Shown here: positions 1 to 8,371 of the stretch, piece after piece
Numbering within the stretch: the first letter of the stretch is position 1
Layout: each line of letters opens with the position of its first letter
The notes under the pieces: generated by a model
What the model was told of the DNA's origin: nothing
Database searches by the model: none
The model's input: the letters and a program-made list of their open reading frames with translations, nothing else
Source of the DNA: an uncultured Verrucomicrobiales bacterium
Lineage (GTDB): Bacteria; Verrucomicrobiota; Verrucomicrobiia; Verrucomicrobiales; Akkermansiaceae
Direction: 5' to 3'
Assembly (NCBI GenBank): GCA_937916505.1
Contig: CALFSW010000368.1
Location: 1-59,837 of the forward strand
Length of the DNA stretch: 59,837 nt
Program-made: the position numbers and the translations under genes

Positions 1-68
1 TTGAAGAAGCTTACGAGCTCTTCGCCAACCAGAGAGATGGCGTCCTCAAAATTGCCATTGCCCCATGA
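1..68 (+). CDS. C-terminal end of a medium-chain (zinc-type) alcohol dehydrogenase, partial
   Basis: Only the last 21 codons and the TGA stop are in the window (reading frame starts at base 3). The peptide reads EEAYELFANQRDGVLKIAIAP. It matches the usual ending of threonine/sorbitol/alcohol dehydrogenases of the medium-chain dehydrogenase family, where a helix of the type 'EAYxLFxxxxDGxxKxxxxP' closes the nucleotide-binding domain. The family call rests on this short ending alone. The gene is convergent with the next gene on the minus strand, leaving about 115 bases between the two stops. That gap holds an imperfect hairpin (98-126) without a clear T-run. Confidence 0.55.
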   Translation, partial: EEAYELFANQRDGVLKIAIAP

Positions 69-182
69 GGCAACGGTTCGTGCTGGTCTCAGTCCCGGGT
101 TTCCGGTTCCGTCGAATCCAGAAACCTCCTTGAAGTTCCCGGGGTTGGTGAGCGGCCGATTGCGGGCTAAGTGGTGGAAAGG

Positions 183-3100
183 TTAGCGGAGGATCAGTCC
201 GGCTTCAATGAGATGGTTAAAGCGGTCGACCGGCTCGTCCGCCGTCCATGCAATTCCACGAAGGAGCAGCGTGCGGAACAGCGGGTCGTCGAAGGTCCAC
301 GAATAGTGGCCGGTGATGGAGACAAATATGCGCCCCTTCCCAACCTCACGAACCCAGAACTGTGGGTGGACCGCACCCGCTTCGGGTGCGGTGGCGAGCG
401 TTTCCAATCGGCTGTGATCGCCGAGCAGCGACCAATAGGTCTCGTCGTGTAGGGAGGTCTTCTGGAAGCCGCGGGTGATCGGGTGGGGAGAGTCGCGGTC
501 GAAGGTGAGGTCGATGACGCCGTGACGATATTTGGTGATCTTGGCGTTGCCCGCCAGTCCGATGAGGCGGGCCAGGGCGGGTGCGTGGGCATCGGCTTCG
601 CACGCCCAGTGGATCAAAACTGCGCCGCCACCGCCTTCGAGATACTTCTTCAACCGGGCGATCCGGTTTGGCGTCCAGTTGCCCCGCTTGAAGAAGACCA
701 GGGTGTCGGCGCTCTCCCATTGTGCGGGCGATGGCCACTCCCAGGCAGTGCTCACTTCGGTGTCTTTGGCCAGATTGAGCAAGCGGCTCCAGACGTGTTG
801 AAAGCGGGGGTAGTCGTGTGCTCCAAAGCCGTGATCTTTTTTGCCCGCGATGATGACTACATTGATCGGTTTCGTGGCGACCGGGGGATCGGGGGCTCCG
901 TCAATTACGGCGTCTAGCTCGGCTCGCGTGCGCGGGGCGGGTGCGTGATCGACTCCGTTCCGCGGGAGGGTGGGGTAGTCGCGCATCACCGGGCGCTCGG
1001 TGAGCAGGTAGGCCATCAGGTCGCGCAACTCGTCGGATGCAAGGTCTTTGACCAACCCGGCTGGCATCAGCGAAGAGGCGACCGGCTTCGAGCTGGCGAT
1101 CTTCGCTTTGTCGATCGCCATGGCGACGCCGGGGCCGATACCAAGGCGCACCGAGCCGTCGGACTGTGCAATGGGGACACCGATGATGGTTTCGCCGGTC
1201 GTGAGTTTGACTTCGTGGGTGGGGTAGTCGGGGTTGATGGAGGCGGATGGATAAAGGATGTCGTGCAGCACCGAGGCGTAGTCGCGATGGGGCAGGCTCG
1301 AGAGGTCGGGGCCGATGTGTGTGCCCTCACCGTCGCGTTGGTGGCAGGTGGCGCAATTCGCGACTGCGCCGTGGAAGATCGCCTTGCCGCGGTTCCAGTC
1401 GGCGCCGGCAATCTCCGGGCGAGCGGGCATTCGCGACCCGGCAGCGATCGGGGGCTTCGCCCAAGGCATGAGAAACCGCCGCGTCGGGAAGGCCCGGTGA
1501 CGTGGGTCTTCGGCGGTGTCCCAGTAGGCAGTCAGCTGGGGCGGGCCCTCGCTGGTTTCCTCCAGAACGATTTCGATCGGCAGCCATTTATTCTGCTCGG
1601 GTGTCACGGTGAGAGAGAGATCGTGCGTCACGTGTCCACGGGTAGAGCGCAACGTTCCACCGGCGTGTTTGAGGGTAAAGGGAGCGGTCGTTGAGGTGAA
1701 GGTGACCGTGACACGCTCCGGCGCGTAGTGGTAGTCGAGTTGTGCGCCTCGCTGCACTGCCGGTCGCAGCATCTGCCAGAGATCGAGCTGGGTGCGAAGA
1801 GTCATCTTTCCGGAGCGGGCCGGGAGAGGCTGGCTTGCGGCGGTGAACGCGCGGGCGACAGCGAGATCGAGATGTGGAAGCCTGCGCGAGAATCCGTTCT
1901 GTTCGGCGAGAACGCCGCTGCTGTCCGCTTGCAACGAATAGCCCCCGGGCAGTTCTATTCCCAACCAGGTTGCATCTGGCAAAGGCTCGGTTTTAATCGA
2001 GACATGGTGGGTGCCCGACCTACCTGCGCTGACGACTTCAAGCGCGCGGGCACCATCCGCCTGTTGCCGCTTCACAACCTCGTAGGGCGGACGCATGGTT
2101 TCAAATTGGTCGCCCGCCCGCGTGTGTGGCCCGGCGGTGATCTTCGTTTCGGCGAGGTCCCAATCTTCCGGCAGCTGGCGGTCGAAGGTGACACGCACCT
2201 CGTCGGGCGAGTGCCTCCAAGCCATTACTGGTTGTGGTGCCGTGTCCTCGTAACGCACTCGCCAGATCTGTCCCTTGCCACCCGGGCCCGTGCCCCAATC
2301 GGGATTGCCCGAGTGTGCGCAGAAACGGATTTCGCCCGTCGGGCTGACGCATTGATCGATGATCATCATACCGAGGCATGCGAGAATTTCGTTGTGCGCG
2401 ATGTATCCGTGGTCGGTTTTGGCGAGCTTGGTGCGGTAGATTTTTCCGCGTGATTCCCCGGCGACCAAAGCGTCGCCGTGCCACCATGAGGGGCCGAAGC
2501 CGGAGTTGAAATTCATGCCGCAGGTTGACTGGTGTTGCGGGCCATAGTCGTAGACGCTCGGTTCGTCGATGACGCCGGGTAAATGGCGCGGGTGGCGAGG
2601 GGGAAAGCCATAGTGGCGCCCGCGTTGGATGTGCAGCAGTTCGTCGAAAGGGTTGCCGTTCGGCAGCCAGGTCGCGCCCTCTTGATCGGTGCAAAAAAGG
2701 TCTCCGTGGTCGTTGAAGCGGAGTGCGATCGGCCAACGGATTCCGGTGCAAATTTTCTCGCGCGACTTGAAGTCCGGCGCGATCCGGAAGATTGCGCCGC
2801 GTTCGGAGCTGAGGTCGTTCTGCGCCGTGCCCGTTTCTGCGATCTCGTAGGCGTCGTTGTAGAGACGGACACCCAGGCCGAACCATACGGAGCCGTCGGT
2901 CGGATGCAAAGCGAGGCCGGTGACATCGACACCGGCTCGAGCCGGCGGCCAGCCCTCGGCCAAGGTCTGCACCACTTCGGCACGGTCATCGCCGTCCTTG
3001 TCCGCGATCATGACGATCCTGCCCTTGGCGGCGAGGAACACGGCATTGCCATGCTGACTCCCCTTCGGCGCGAGATCCATGCCGATTTGCCCGGTGATTC

Positions 3101-3350
3101 GGCCTTTGTTCTCAAAGAACAGCTCGACCTTGTCTTCGGCCCCATCGCCGTTGGTATCGCTGAGGAGGTAGATGTCGCCTGCGTAGCCGAGCGCGACCAG
3201 TTTTCCGTCGTGGCGATACTGGACGTTGTTGCAGTTGGGCAGGTCGACGGGGAGGGGGGCGGCGGTGATGCCCGGGACAAGCGGGTGGAACTTCCTGTCG
3301 GGGACAGCTTCGGCAGCGATGATCAATGCGAGGAGAAGCAGAATACGCAT
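183..3350 (-). CDS. Secreted PVC-type heme-binding beta-propeller protein with C-terminal ThuA domain
   Basis: This is a 1055-residue exported protein with a clear signal peptide (about residues 1-16). The first half resembles the sorbosone/glucose-dehydrogenase-like propeller of PVC membrane-bound dehydrogenases: an asparagine-rich 'LPNCNNVQYRHDGKLV' entry followed by repeated D-x-D-G-D type loops. Around residue 700 there is a c-type heme motif CATCH inside 'NCATCHQRDGEGTHIGPDL', followed by the usual 'DILYPSASINPDY' segment. The last 220 residues form a ThuA/trehalose-utilisation fold (class I glutamine-amidotransferase-like), with 'GGGGAVLIHWACEAD' and 'HPITRG'. It likely acts in the periplasm in oxidation or recognition of carbohydrates, with electrons passed to the heme. 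Its start lies 6 bases after the stop of the DUF1080/SGNH gene, so the two form an operon. Confidence 0.85.
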   Translation of the reverse strand: MRILLLLALIIAAEAVPDRKFHPLVPGITAAPLPVDLPNCNNVQYRHDGKLVALGYAGDIYLLSDTNGDGAEDKVELFFENKGRITGQIGMDLAPKGSQHGNAVFLAAKGRIVMIADKDGDDRAEVVQTLAEGWPPARAGVDVTGLALHPTDGSVWFGLGVRLYNDAYEIAETGTAQNDLSSERGAIFRIAPDFKSREKICTGIRWPIALRFNDHGDLFCTDQEGATWLPNGNPFDELLHIQRGRHYGFPPRHPRHLPGVIDEPSVYDYGPQHQSTCGMNFNSGFGPSWWHGDALVAGESRGKIYRTKLAKTDHGYIAHNEILACLGMMIIDQCVSPTGEIRFCAHSGNPDWGTGPGGKGQIWRVRYEDTAPQPVMAWRHSPDEVRVTFDRQLPEDWDLAETKITAGPHTRAGDQFETMRPPYEVVKRQQADGARALEVVSAGRSGTHHVSIKTEPLPDATWLGIELPGGYSLQADSSGVLAEQNGFSRRLPHLDLAVARAFTAASQPLPARSGKMTLRTQLDLWQMLRPAVQRGAQLDYHYAPERVTVTFTSTTAPFTLKHAGGTLRSTRGHVTHDLSLTVTPEQNKWLPIEIVLEETSEGPPQLTAYWDTAEDPRHRAFPTRRFLMPWAKPPIAAGSRMPARPEIAGADWNRGKAIFHGAVANCATCHQRDGEGTHIGPDLSSLPHRDYASVLHDILYPSASINPDYPTHEVKLTTGETIIGVPIAQSDGSVRLGIGPGVAMAIDKAKIASSKPVASSLMPAGLVKDLASDELRDLMAYLLTERPVMRDYPTLPRNGVDHAPAPRTRAELDAVIDGAPDPPVATKPINVVIIAGKKDHGFGAHDYPRFQHVWSRLLNLAKDTEVSTAWEWPSPAQWESADTLVFFKRGNWTPNRIARLKKYLEGGGGAVLIHWACEADAHAPALARLIGLAGNAKITKYRHGVIDLTFDRDSPHPITRGFQKTSLHDETYWSLLGDHSRLETLATAPEAGAVHPQFWVREVGKGRIFVSITGHYSWTFDDPLFRTLLLRGIAWTADEPVDRFNHLIEAGLILR

Positions 3351-3356
3351 GATGAA

Positions 3357-5366
3357 CTATCGGTTGATGATGGCTTTCAAGGTGTCGCCCCAGATGGCGT
3401 ATCCGCCTTCGCCCAAGTGGAGGAAATCGGGCATGGTATCGCGGGTAATCGTGCCGTCCGGCTCAAGCAGGTGGTCCCCGATATCGAGGTATGTGATGTT
3501 CTCCTCTTCCCCGAATTTGGAGATCAGCGAATTGATCTCAGTGATCTTGGCTCGCGATTTGTCGTTGGGATTTTCTCCGCGTGGGAAGACGCCCATGAGG
3601 GTGATATGGGTTTCCGGAAGTTTTGTGCGCAGGCGGAGGATGACGGCGTGGATGCCCCCGGCGATTTCCTTGGCGGTGTTGCCGCGAGCGCGTTGGGACG
3701 CCCGGAGGTTGTTGGTGCCGATGTTGAGCACGACGTGGTCCGGACGGAGGCCGCGGACCTCTCCGTGGTCGAGGCGCCAGAGCACGTTTTGGATCCGGTC
3801 GAATCCGAAGCCAAGATTGAGCACGCGTTTTCCTTCGAAAGCCTTCTCGAAGGCCTTCGGCCCCATCGCGGCGCGGCCCTTCCACCCGGGTAGGCCACCC
3901 CAGAGGTGGGTGATGGAGTCGCCGATGAGCACGATCTCCGGATCGAGTTCCTCTTTGATTGCCAGCACCGCCTCGTGGCGCTTCCACCAATCGTAGAAAT
4001 CATCTTCGATCTTTGGCAGTGGGACGAGAGTGTTGTTGGTCGGCGGCGCGCATTTCGGCTCGTCGCCAAAGAGCTTCGACAAAGTGGGTTCCATCGCTTC
4101 CGCCCAGACCATTGCTCCGGCGGGGGAGGGGTGGAGCTGGTCGGGCATCAATTTTGGATCGAGCGAGCCGTCGGGGCGGGAGAAGACGTGGTTCACGTCG
4201 AGAAAGAAGACGTGCTTGTCGTCCGCGAGCGTTGCGCACAGTTCGCCCGCCCGGTGGTTGGTGGCGAAGCGCTTGGCGGCATCGCCGCGTGGCGAGCCGT
4301 CCTTGTGCGTGTAGGTGTTCGTTCTTGGAAAAATGCGCAGCAGGAGAATCTTGGTGTCCGGGCAGCGTTCGCGTAACAGAGTGACGATGGCCTTTGTTCC
4401 GGCGAAGACTTCCTCGGCGGTATGCGCGATCGGGTAATTGGCGTCGTCGGTGTTGTTGGTGCCGATGAGGAGGGTGGCGACCTTGGGCGACTGCCCTTTG
4501 AGTTCTCCGTTGAGCAGGTTCCAGAGCGTGTTCTCGGTCCGGCCGCCGCTGTAGCCGAGCGAGATGGCGTTTCGCGGCGCGAAAAATGTCTCCCATACGG
4601 GTTTGAACTCCGGCTTGTCGAAGTTGTGCGTGATCGAGTCGCCGATCATCAAGAGGTCGAATTTATTTTCGGCGATGGCTTTGCGTTTCTCGGCACGGCG
4701 GCCCTCCGCTCCTCTCTGTTCGGCGGGGACGATGGCGGTGTTCTTGCGATCGAGATCGGTGATCCGGATGCGCCGGAACTTCACCCATCCCGCGTGGTCT
4801 TCGGCACCGTAAGTCTGAAACGCGATGGTGCCCTCGGCGAGCTGTTCGGGTTTGGGATCGGGGTCGGTGTAGTCGACGATTTTCCGCCCGTTCAGCCACG
4901 ACTCAATGTGTGCCCCGACCGCACGGATGCGAAGATGGTTCCACTCGAGTGGCTTGCGGATCGAGTCGTCTTCGTCGCCTTTGTCGAGCCACTCCTTGAA
5001 GTGCAGGCCGACATATTCTTCCGCTTCGCCGCGGCCGATGTTGATCTGGTAGCCTCGTTGCCGCCGTTCTCCGGGACCGTGTCGGAGGTAGACTCCGCTG
5101 TTATACTTGCCGTGCTCGTCAATTTTGTAATCCAAGCTGAGGTCGAAGTTCTTGAATGTCTTGTCGGTCATCAGGAGACCGCTCTTGCCCGGATCGCCGA
5201 ACTGGCCGCCGGAGATGACTTCATTTTCGATCTTCCACTCGGCTGAGCCAACGCAATTCCAGCCGGTGAGTGTTTTCCCGTCGAACAAGGAAAGGCCGGC
5301 TGGTTTGGCCGCCAGGTTTCCTGCCGAGATGGTGAGGGCGAGGGCGGTGAGGATGATTTTTCGCAT
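3357..5366 (-). CDS. DUF1080 domain + two tandem SGNH/GDSL hydrolase domains, secreted
   Basis: The predicted 669-residue exported protein starts with MRKIILTALALTISAGNLAA, a good signal peptide. An in-frame ATG 33 codons upstream is rejected because it lies within the terminator hairpin of the preceding gene. Residues about 20-215 are a DUF1080 (3-keto-disaccharide hydrolase/concanavalin-like) domain, with 'LFDGKTLTGWNC' at its start and 'GWVKFRRIRI' at its end. Two SGNH hydrolase domains follow. Each has a block I serine (LMIGDSITHNF; VLIGDSITHLW), a glycine/asparagine block (GTNN in both) and a C-terminal D-x-x-H block (DQLHPS; DFLHLG). Duplicated SGNH domains on one chain are unusual. Likely role: hydrolysis or deacetylation of a polysaccharide outside the cytoplasm, acting with the downstream heme/ThuA protein. 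Confidence 0.86.
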   Translation of the reverse strand: MRKIILTALALTISAGNLAAKPAGLSLFDGKTLTGWNCVGSAEWKIENEVISGGQFGDPGKSGLLMTDKTFKNFDLSLDYKIDEHGKYNSGVYLRHGPGERRQRGYQINIGRGEAEEYVGLHFKEWLDKGDEDDSIRKPLEWNHLRIRAVGAHIESWLNGRKIVDYTDPDPKPEQLAEGTIAFQTYGAEDHAGWVKFRRIRITDLDRKNTAIVPAEQRGAEGRRAEKRKAIAENKFDLLMIGDSITHNFDKPEFKPVWETFFAPRNAISLGYSGGRTENTLWNLLNGELKGQSPKVATLLIGTNNTDDANYPIAHTAEEVFAGTKAIVTLLRERCPDTKILLLRIFPRTNTYTHKDGSPRGDAAKRFATNHRAGELCATLADDKHVFFLDVNHVFSRPDGSLDPKLMPDQLHPSPAGAMVWAEAMEPTLSKLFGDEPKCAPPTNNTLVPLPKIEDDFYDWWKRHEAVLAIKEELDPEIVLIGDSITHLWGGLPGWKGRAAMGPKAFEKAFEGKRVLNLGFGFDRIQNVLWRLDHGEVRGLRPDHVVLNIGTNNLRASQRARGNTAKEIAGGIHAVILRLRTKLPETHITLMGVFPRGENPNDKSRAKITEINSLISKFGEEENITYLDIGDHLLEPDGTITRDTMPDFLHLGEGGYAIWGDTLKAIINR

Positions 5367-5441
5367 GGTGTCTTTGGTCTCCGCGCAGACTCCGGTCCGA
5401 ATCGGGCCGAATCTCCCTGCGTGATCACCACGGTTAAAATA

Positions 5442-5476
5442 GCACAGCAGGATTGCTGGAAGCAATCCTGCTGTGC
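5442..5476 (-). terminator. Rho-independent terminator after the tandem CBM9-like gene
   Basis: A perfect 16-base-pair inverted repeat (5442-5457 with 5461-5476) with a 3-base loop is followed, on the minus strand, by TATTTTAA. It lies 37 bases beyond the stop at 5514. It separates that gene from the DUF1080/SGNH operon and overlaps the first codons of a longer, rejected start of the next gene. Confidence 0.8.
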
Positions 5477-5513
5477 GAAATGAAGATCAGCCGGCTTGCG
5501 CCTCGTGTCAGTC

Positions 5514-8153
5514 CTAGTTCTGATCGCGAATACGGAAGAACACTTTCCCCGTTTCTGTCAGGAGATCAATCGTGGCACGAGAAACTATGGTGGAGGTCGA
5601 CGTGCCATCGGATTCGATGCTGTCGGAGAGTTCCGCCCACTCTCCGTCGAGGAGGGAGACGGACGAGTCCAAAGCATAAGTCGCACGGGGATTTGAATTC
5701 CAGGTGAGGGTGACATTGCCGACCTCATCTCTCGTGATGGAGGTGATCTCGAAGGGTGCACTGACTGCGCTGCGGTATGTCCTCAGGCCTCCATTATCGA
5801 GATCGTTGAAGAGGACCTTGCTGCCATCTTCTTTCAAGGAGAAGATTTCAATGTTCGCTCCTCCGCCACCATTTTGCCAGATGACCCTGATGGGATAGAT
5901 CCCGGCCTCAATGACATTGAATACAAAAAGGGTGTCCGCGGCACCACGAGGGGCGTCAAATTGACCCAGAAGTTCACGCTCGTCCGGCAGATCAAGAGGA
6001 CCGGCTTCCATCCGAAAGCCATCGTCACTATTGACACCCACCGTGATAAATCCGGCGGGAAGCTCGACGAAGGTGACGATCTCGGCATTGGCTCCGTCAC
6101 CAATTCCATTGATTCCCGGCACGCCTGGCATTTGCAGATCGCTGGGAAAGTTCCCGGCGGATTCACCTTCGACGATATTGAGATTGATCACGGAGGGAAT
6201 CTCGAATTCGAGCAGCGGGCCGACCTCGATGCCATTTCCAATCGCGGGGCCGGTCAAATCGGGGTCGGCGAAGTTCTCATCGGCGAATTCGCCCAGCAGA
6301 TTGAGTTCGGTCTCGGCCAGGGAGGTTGGAATGAAGCTTCCATTTTGAATCACTCTCCAGATGAAACCGGGGTTGGCAGTATTGACCGATGGCGCTTTAA
6401 GATCCGGGGTGAGGACGCCAAAGATGGGTGCCTTCACGATCCCGGTTTCTGTTGCCACGACGCTTCCGGCCGAGTCCAGTAATTCGATCCTAAAAGTGTG
6501 CTCGGAGTCCGTTTCGAATGGCGCGGACAAGGTGTGAGTGAAATCCGTGGCACCGAGGTTCTTTGTACCCGCGACAATCGCGACGATCTCACCATCGATG
6601 TAGAGCTTGGTTGCGGCAGGATCGATTTCGCACCCTTCGAAATCATTTCCGCGGAAGGAAAAGTTTGTCAAATCCGTGACGCTGGGTCCGGTGATGGCCG
6701 AAACAAAACAGGGTTCGCTGGGTGGCACAAATCCGTCCAAGGTGACGAGCGCCGTTTGCTCGGGAGACTTCCCGAAAACCAAGGCATGTGCCCCGAGTCC
6801 ACCCCAGCCTTTTTGTCCGGGGGTGTCCTGGTCGCCGTCGTTGATTGCCATGCCAAGGCCAAATTGAACCCCGCTTTTGAGTTCCGGCAAATCTAGGGCC
6901 GCTTTCGGGAGCTTGATCTCGTAAGTGGTTCGTTTGGTCTCGCCATTGCGGGTCACAACCGCTTGGGTGCCGCCAGGGCCGGCTTCTTCCAGCATGACCT
7001 GGTCTCCCAAGGCTCCTTCAACTCCACCGAGGGCATAATTGTAGAGAGCCACTTGGGTATTCTGCAAATCGTTGGCGATCATGAGCTGGACCGAGTCGCC
7101 ATTCCAGGCACTGCTTGCCGAGTTCTCATGGTAATCGTCGGTGACCAGGAAAGCGAAGTAGATGTTCTCGTCATCGTAGGCAATCTGGACTGCCGATGTT
7201 TGATCATCGGGACCGGACCAGCTTCCGCCATTGTGAACTTCGTGAAGAGCGAGATCGCCGCCACCTTCCCGACTTCCCGAGCCCTTGGGGATGGCGAAGC
7301 GTGGGTCCGAAAGTACGGGAACCCCCTGCCAATCGTCGAGTTCGCCGTCCAGCACAATGGGCCCGGGGGCCTGCTTCGCGGAGTGAAATTCTTTCCCGGG
7401 CTCGATATCATTCGCAGTGGCCAAAGTGATCAAAGCCGTCTCTTCCGGGCTCTTCCCGAAGACGAGGGCGTGAGCGCCGAGCCCTCCCCAACCTTTCTGC
7501 CCCGGAGTGTCCTTGTCACCGTCATTAATCGCCATGCCAAGACCGAACTTGGTCCCTCCGATCAGCTCGGTCAGCTCCAGCGATGCCTTGGGCAATTTGA
7601 TTTCATAAGTGGTTCGCTTCGTTTCGATATTTCGAGTGACGACCGCTTCGGTGCCGCCGGGGCCGGCCTCTTCCAGCATGACCTGGTCTCCCAGGGCTTC
7701 TTCGATCCCACCGAGCGCGTAGTTGTAAAGAGCAACCTGGGTGTCGCGCGTGGCATTTGCCACCATGAGCTGGACTGAGTCGCCGTTCCACGCGCTGTTC
7801 GCGGAATTTTCGTGGTATTCATCGGTGACCACAAATCCAAAGTAAACATTGTCATCATCATAGACGATTCGGACAGCGGAAGTGTGGTCGTCGGGTCCGG
7901 TCCAGCTACCACCGTTGTGAACTTCAAAATTGACGAGATCTCCGCCCTCGGCGGAGCCTTTTGGAATTGCAAATCGCGGGTCCGCCAAGACCGCCGCGCC
8001 GCTCCATTCCGAGAGATCTCCGTCGAGTACGATTGGCTGGGTCGCTTTAATCGCAGTGTAATACTGCTTTCCTGGCTCAATGTCGTTTGCGTTGGAGCTC
8101 GTGAAAAGCGCCCCCACTGTGATCAGCCCAAAAACTGCTTTTTTAATATTCAT
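5514..8153 (-). CDS. Secreted protein with two tandem CBM9-like domains and a C-terminal adhesive/PA14-like part
   Basis: This is an 879-residue exported protein. The start at MNIKKAVFGLITVGALF gives a clean signal peptide; a start 12 codons upstream (8189) is possible. Residues about 23-247 and 248-475 are two near-copies of a domain with 'PIVLDGxLxxW', 'DPRFAIPKG', 'VHNGGSW', 'YHENSAxSAWNGDSVQLM' and 'LPKAxLxLxEL'. That is the layout of family 9 carbohydrate-binding/DOMON-like sugar or heme-binding modules. The remaining 400 residues include an Ig-like stretch and a segment ('GFITVGVNSDDGFRMEAG', 'AGIYPIRVIWQNGGGG') very like PA14 modules, then a short C-terminal fibronectin-like end. No catalytic motif is seen. 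A role in binding glycans at the cell surface is inferred. It has its own downstream terminator and probably its own promoter. Confidence 0.75.
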   Translation of the reverse strand: MNIKKAVFGLITVGALFTSSNANDIEPGKQYYTAIKATQPIVLDGDLSEWSGAAVLADPRFAIPKGSAEGGDLVNFEVHNGGSWTGPDDHTSAVRIVYDDDNVYFGFVVTDEYHENSANSAWNGDSVQLMVANATRDTQVALYNYALGGIEEALGDQVMLEEAGPGGTEAVVTRNIETKRTTYEIKLPKASLELTELIGGTKFGLGMAINDGDKDTPGQKGWGGLGAHALVFGKSPEETALITLATANDIEPGKEFHSAKQAPGPIVLDGELDDWQGVPVLSDPRFAIPKGSGSREGGGDLALHEVHNGGSWSGPDDQTSAVQIAYDDENIYFAFLVTDDYHENSASSAWNGDSVQLMIANDLQNTQVALYNYALGGVEGALGDQVMLEEAGPGGTQAVVTRNGETKRTTYEIKLPKAALDLPELKSGVQFGLGMAINDGDQDTPGQKGWGGLGAHALVFGKSPEQTALVTLDGFVPPSEPCFVSAITGPSVTDLTNFSFRGNDFEGCEIDPAATKLYIDGEIVAIVAGTKNLGATDFTHTLSAPFETDSEHTFRIELLDSAGSVVATETGIVKAPIFGVLTPDLKAPSVNTANPGFIWRVIQNGSFIPTSLAETELNLLGEFADENFADPDLTGPAIGNGIEVGPLLEFEIPSVINLNIVEGESAGNFPSDLQMPGVPGINGIGDGANAEIVTFVELPAGFITVGVNSDDGFRMEAGPLDLPDERELLGQFDAPRGAADTLFVFNVIEAGIYPIRVIWQNGGGGANIEIFSLKEDGSKVLFNDLDNGGLRTYRSAVSAPFEITSITRDEVGNVTLTWNSNPRATYALDSSVSLLDGEWAELSDSIESDGTSTSTIVSRATIDLLTETGKVFFRIRDQN
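6729..8087 (-). repeat. Intragenic tandem duplication (two CBM9-like units)
   Basis: Two head-to-tail units of about 675-684 bases (8087-7413 and 7412-6729) encode domains that both begin 'NDIEPGK' and run collinearly to 'FGKSPExTAL'. Most conserved stretches are identical at the protein level, with a small insertion near 'PKGSGSREGGG' in the second unit. This indicates a duplication within the gene. Confidence 0.85.
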
Positions 8154-8267
8154 AGTAGTTGGTGCAACATCGTGAGTCTCGTTACTCATGGAATCACTCG
8201 TCGCGGTGTGTGTGTATTTAATTCATCAAAATTGCTGGGGAAATTATTTTTGCCATGCAATACTACA

Positions 8268-8295
8268 TACATACACGCTGTTTCTGGGAGGTCAA
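8268..8295 (-). promoter_or_regulatory. Possible sigma-70 promoter for the CBM9-like gene
   Basis: On the minus strand TTGACC (8295-8290) and TATGTA (8273-8268) are separated by 16 bases, about 115 bases upstream of the chosen start. The -35 is good and the -10 poor. The 218-base gap between the two genes has no other obvious feature. Confidence 0.25.
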
Positions 8296-8371
8296 GCTCA
8301 AAATAAAATAAAGCGATGGTTGCGGCCCATTTGATGATTTGCAGACAGCTTTGATTCTCTGGCGAAAGGTT

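Noticed and set aside
98-126. Imperfect hairpin between the first two genes
   Set aside because: It has one mismatch and no T-run on either strand, so it is not reported as a terminator.
2583-3893. 436-codon open frame on the plus strand
   Set aside because: It lies antisense to the heme/ThuA and DUF1080/SGNH genes, which have clear domains. The product has no motif or signal.
5367-5465. 33-codon N-terminal extension of the DUF1080/SGNH gene
   Set aside because: It overlaps the terminator hairpin of the previous gene and would bury the signal peptide.
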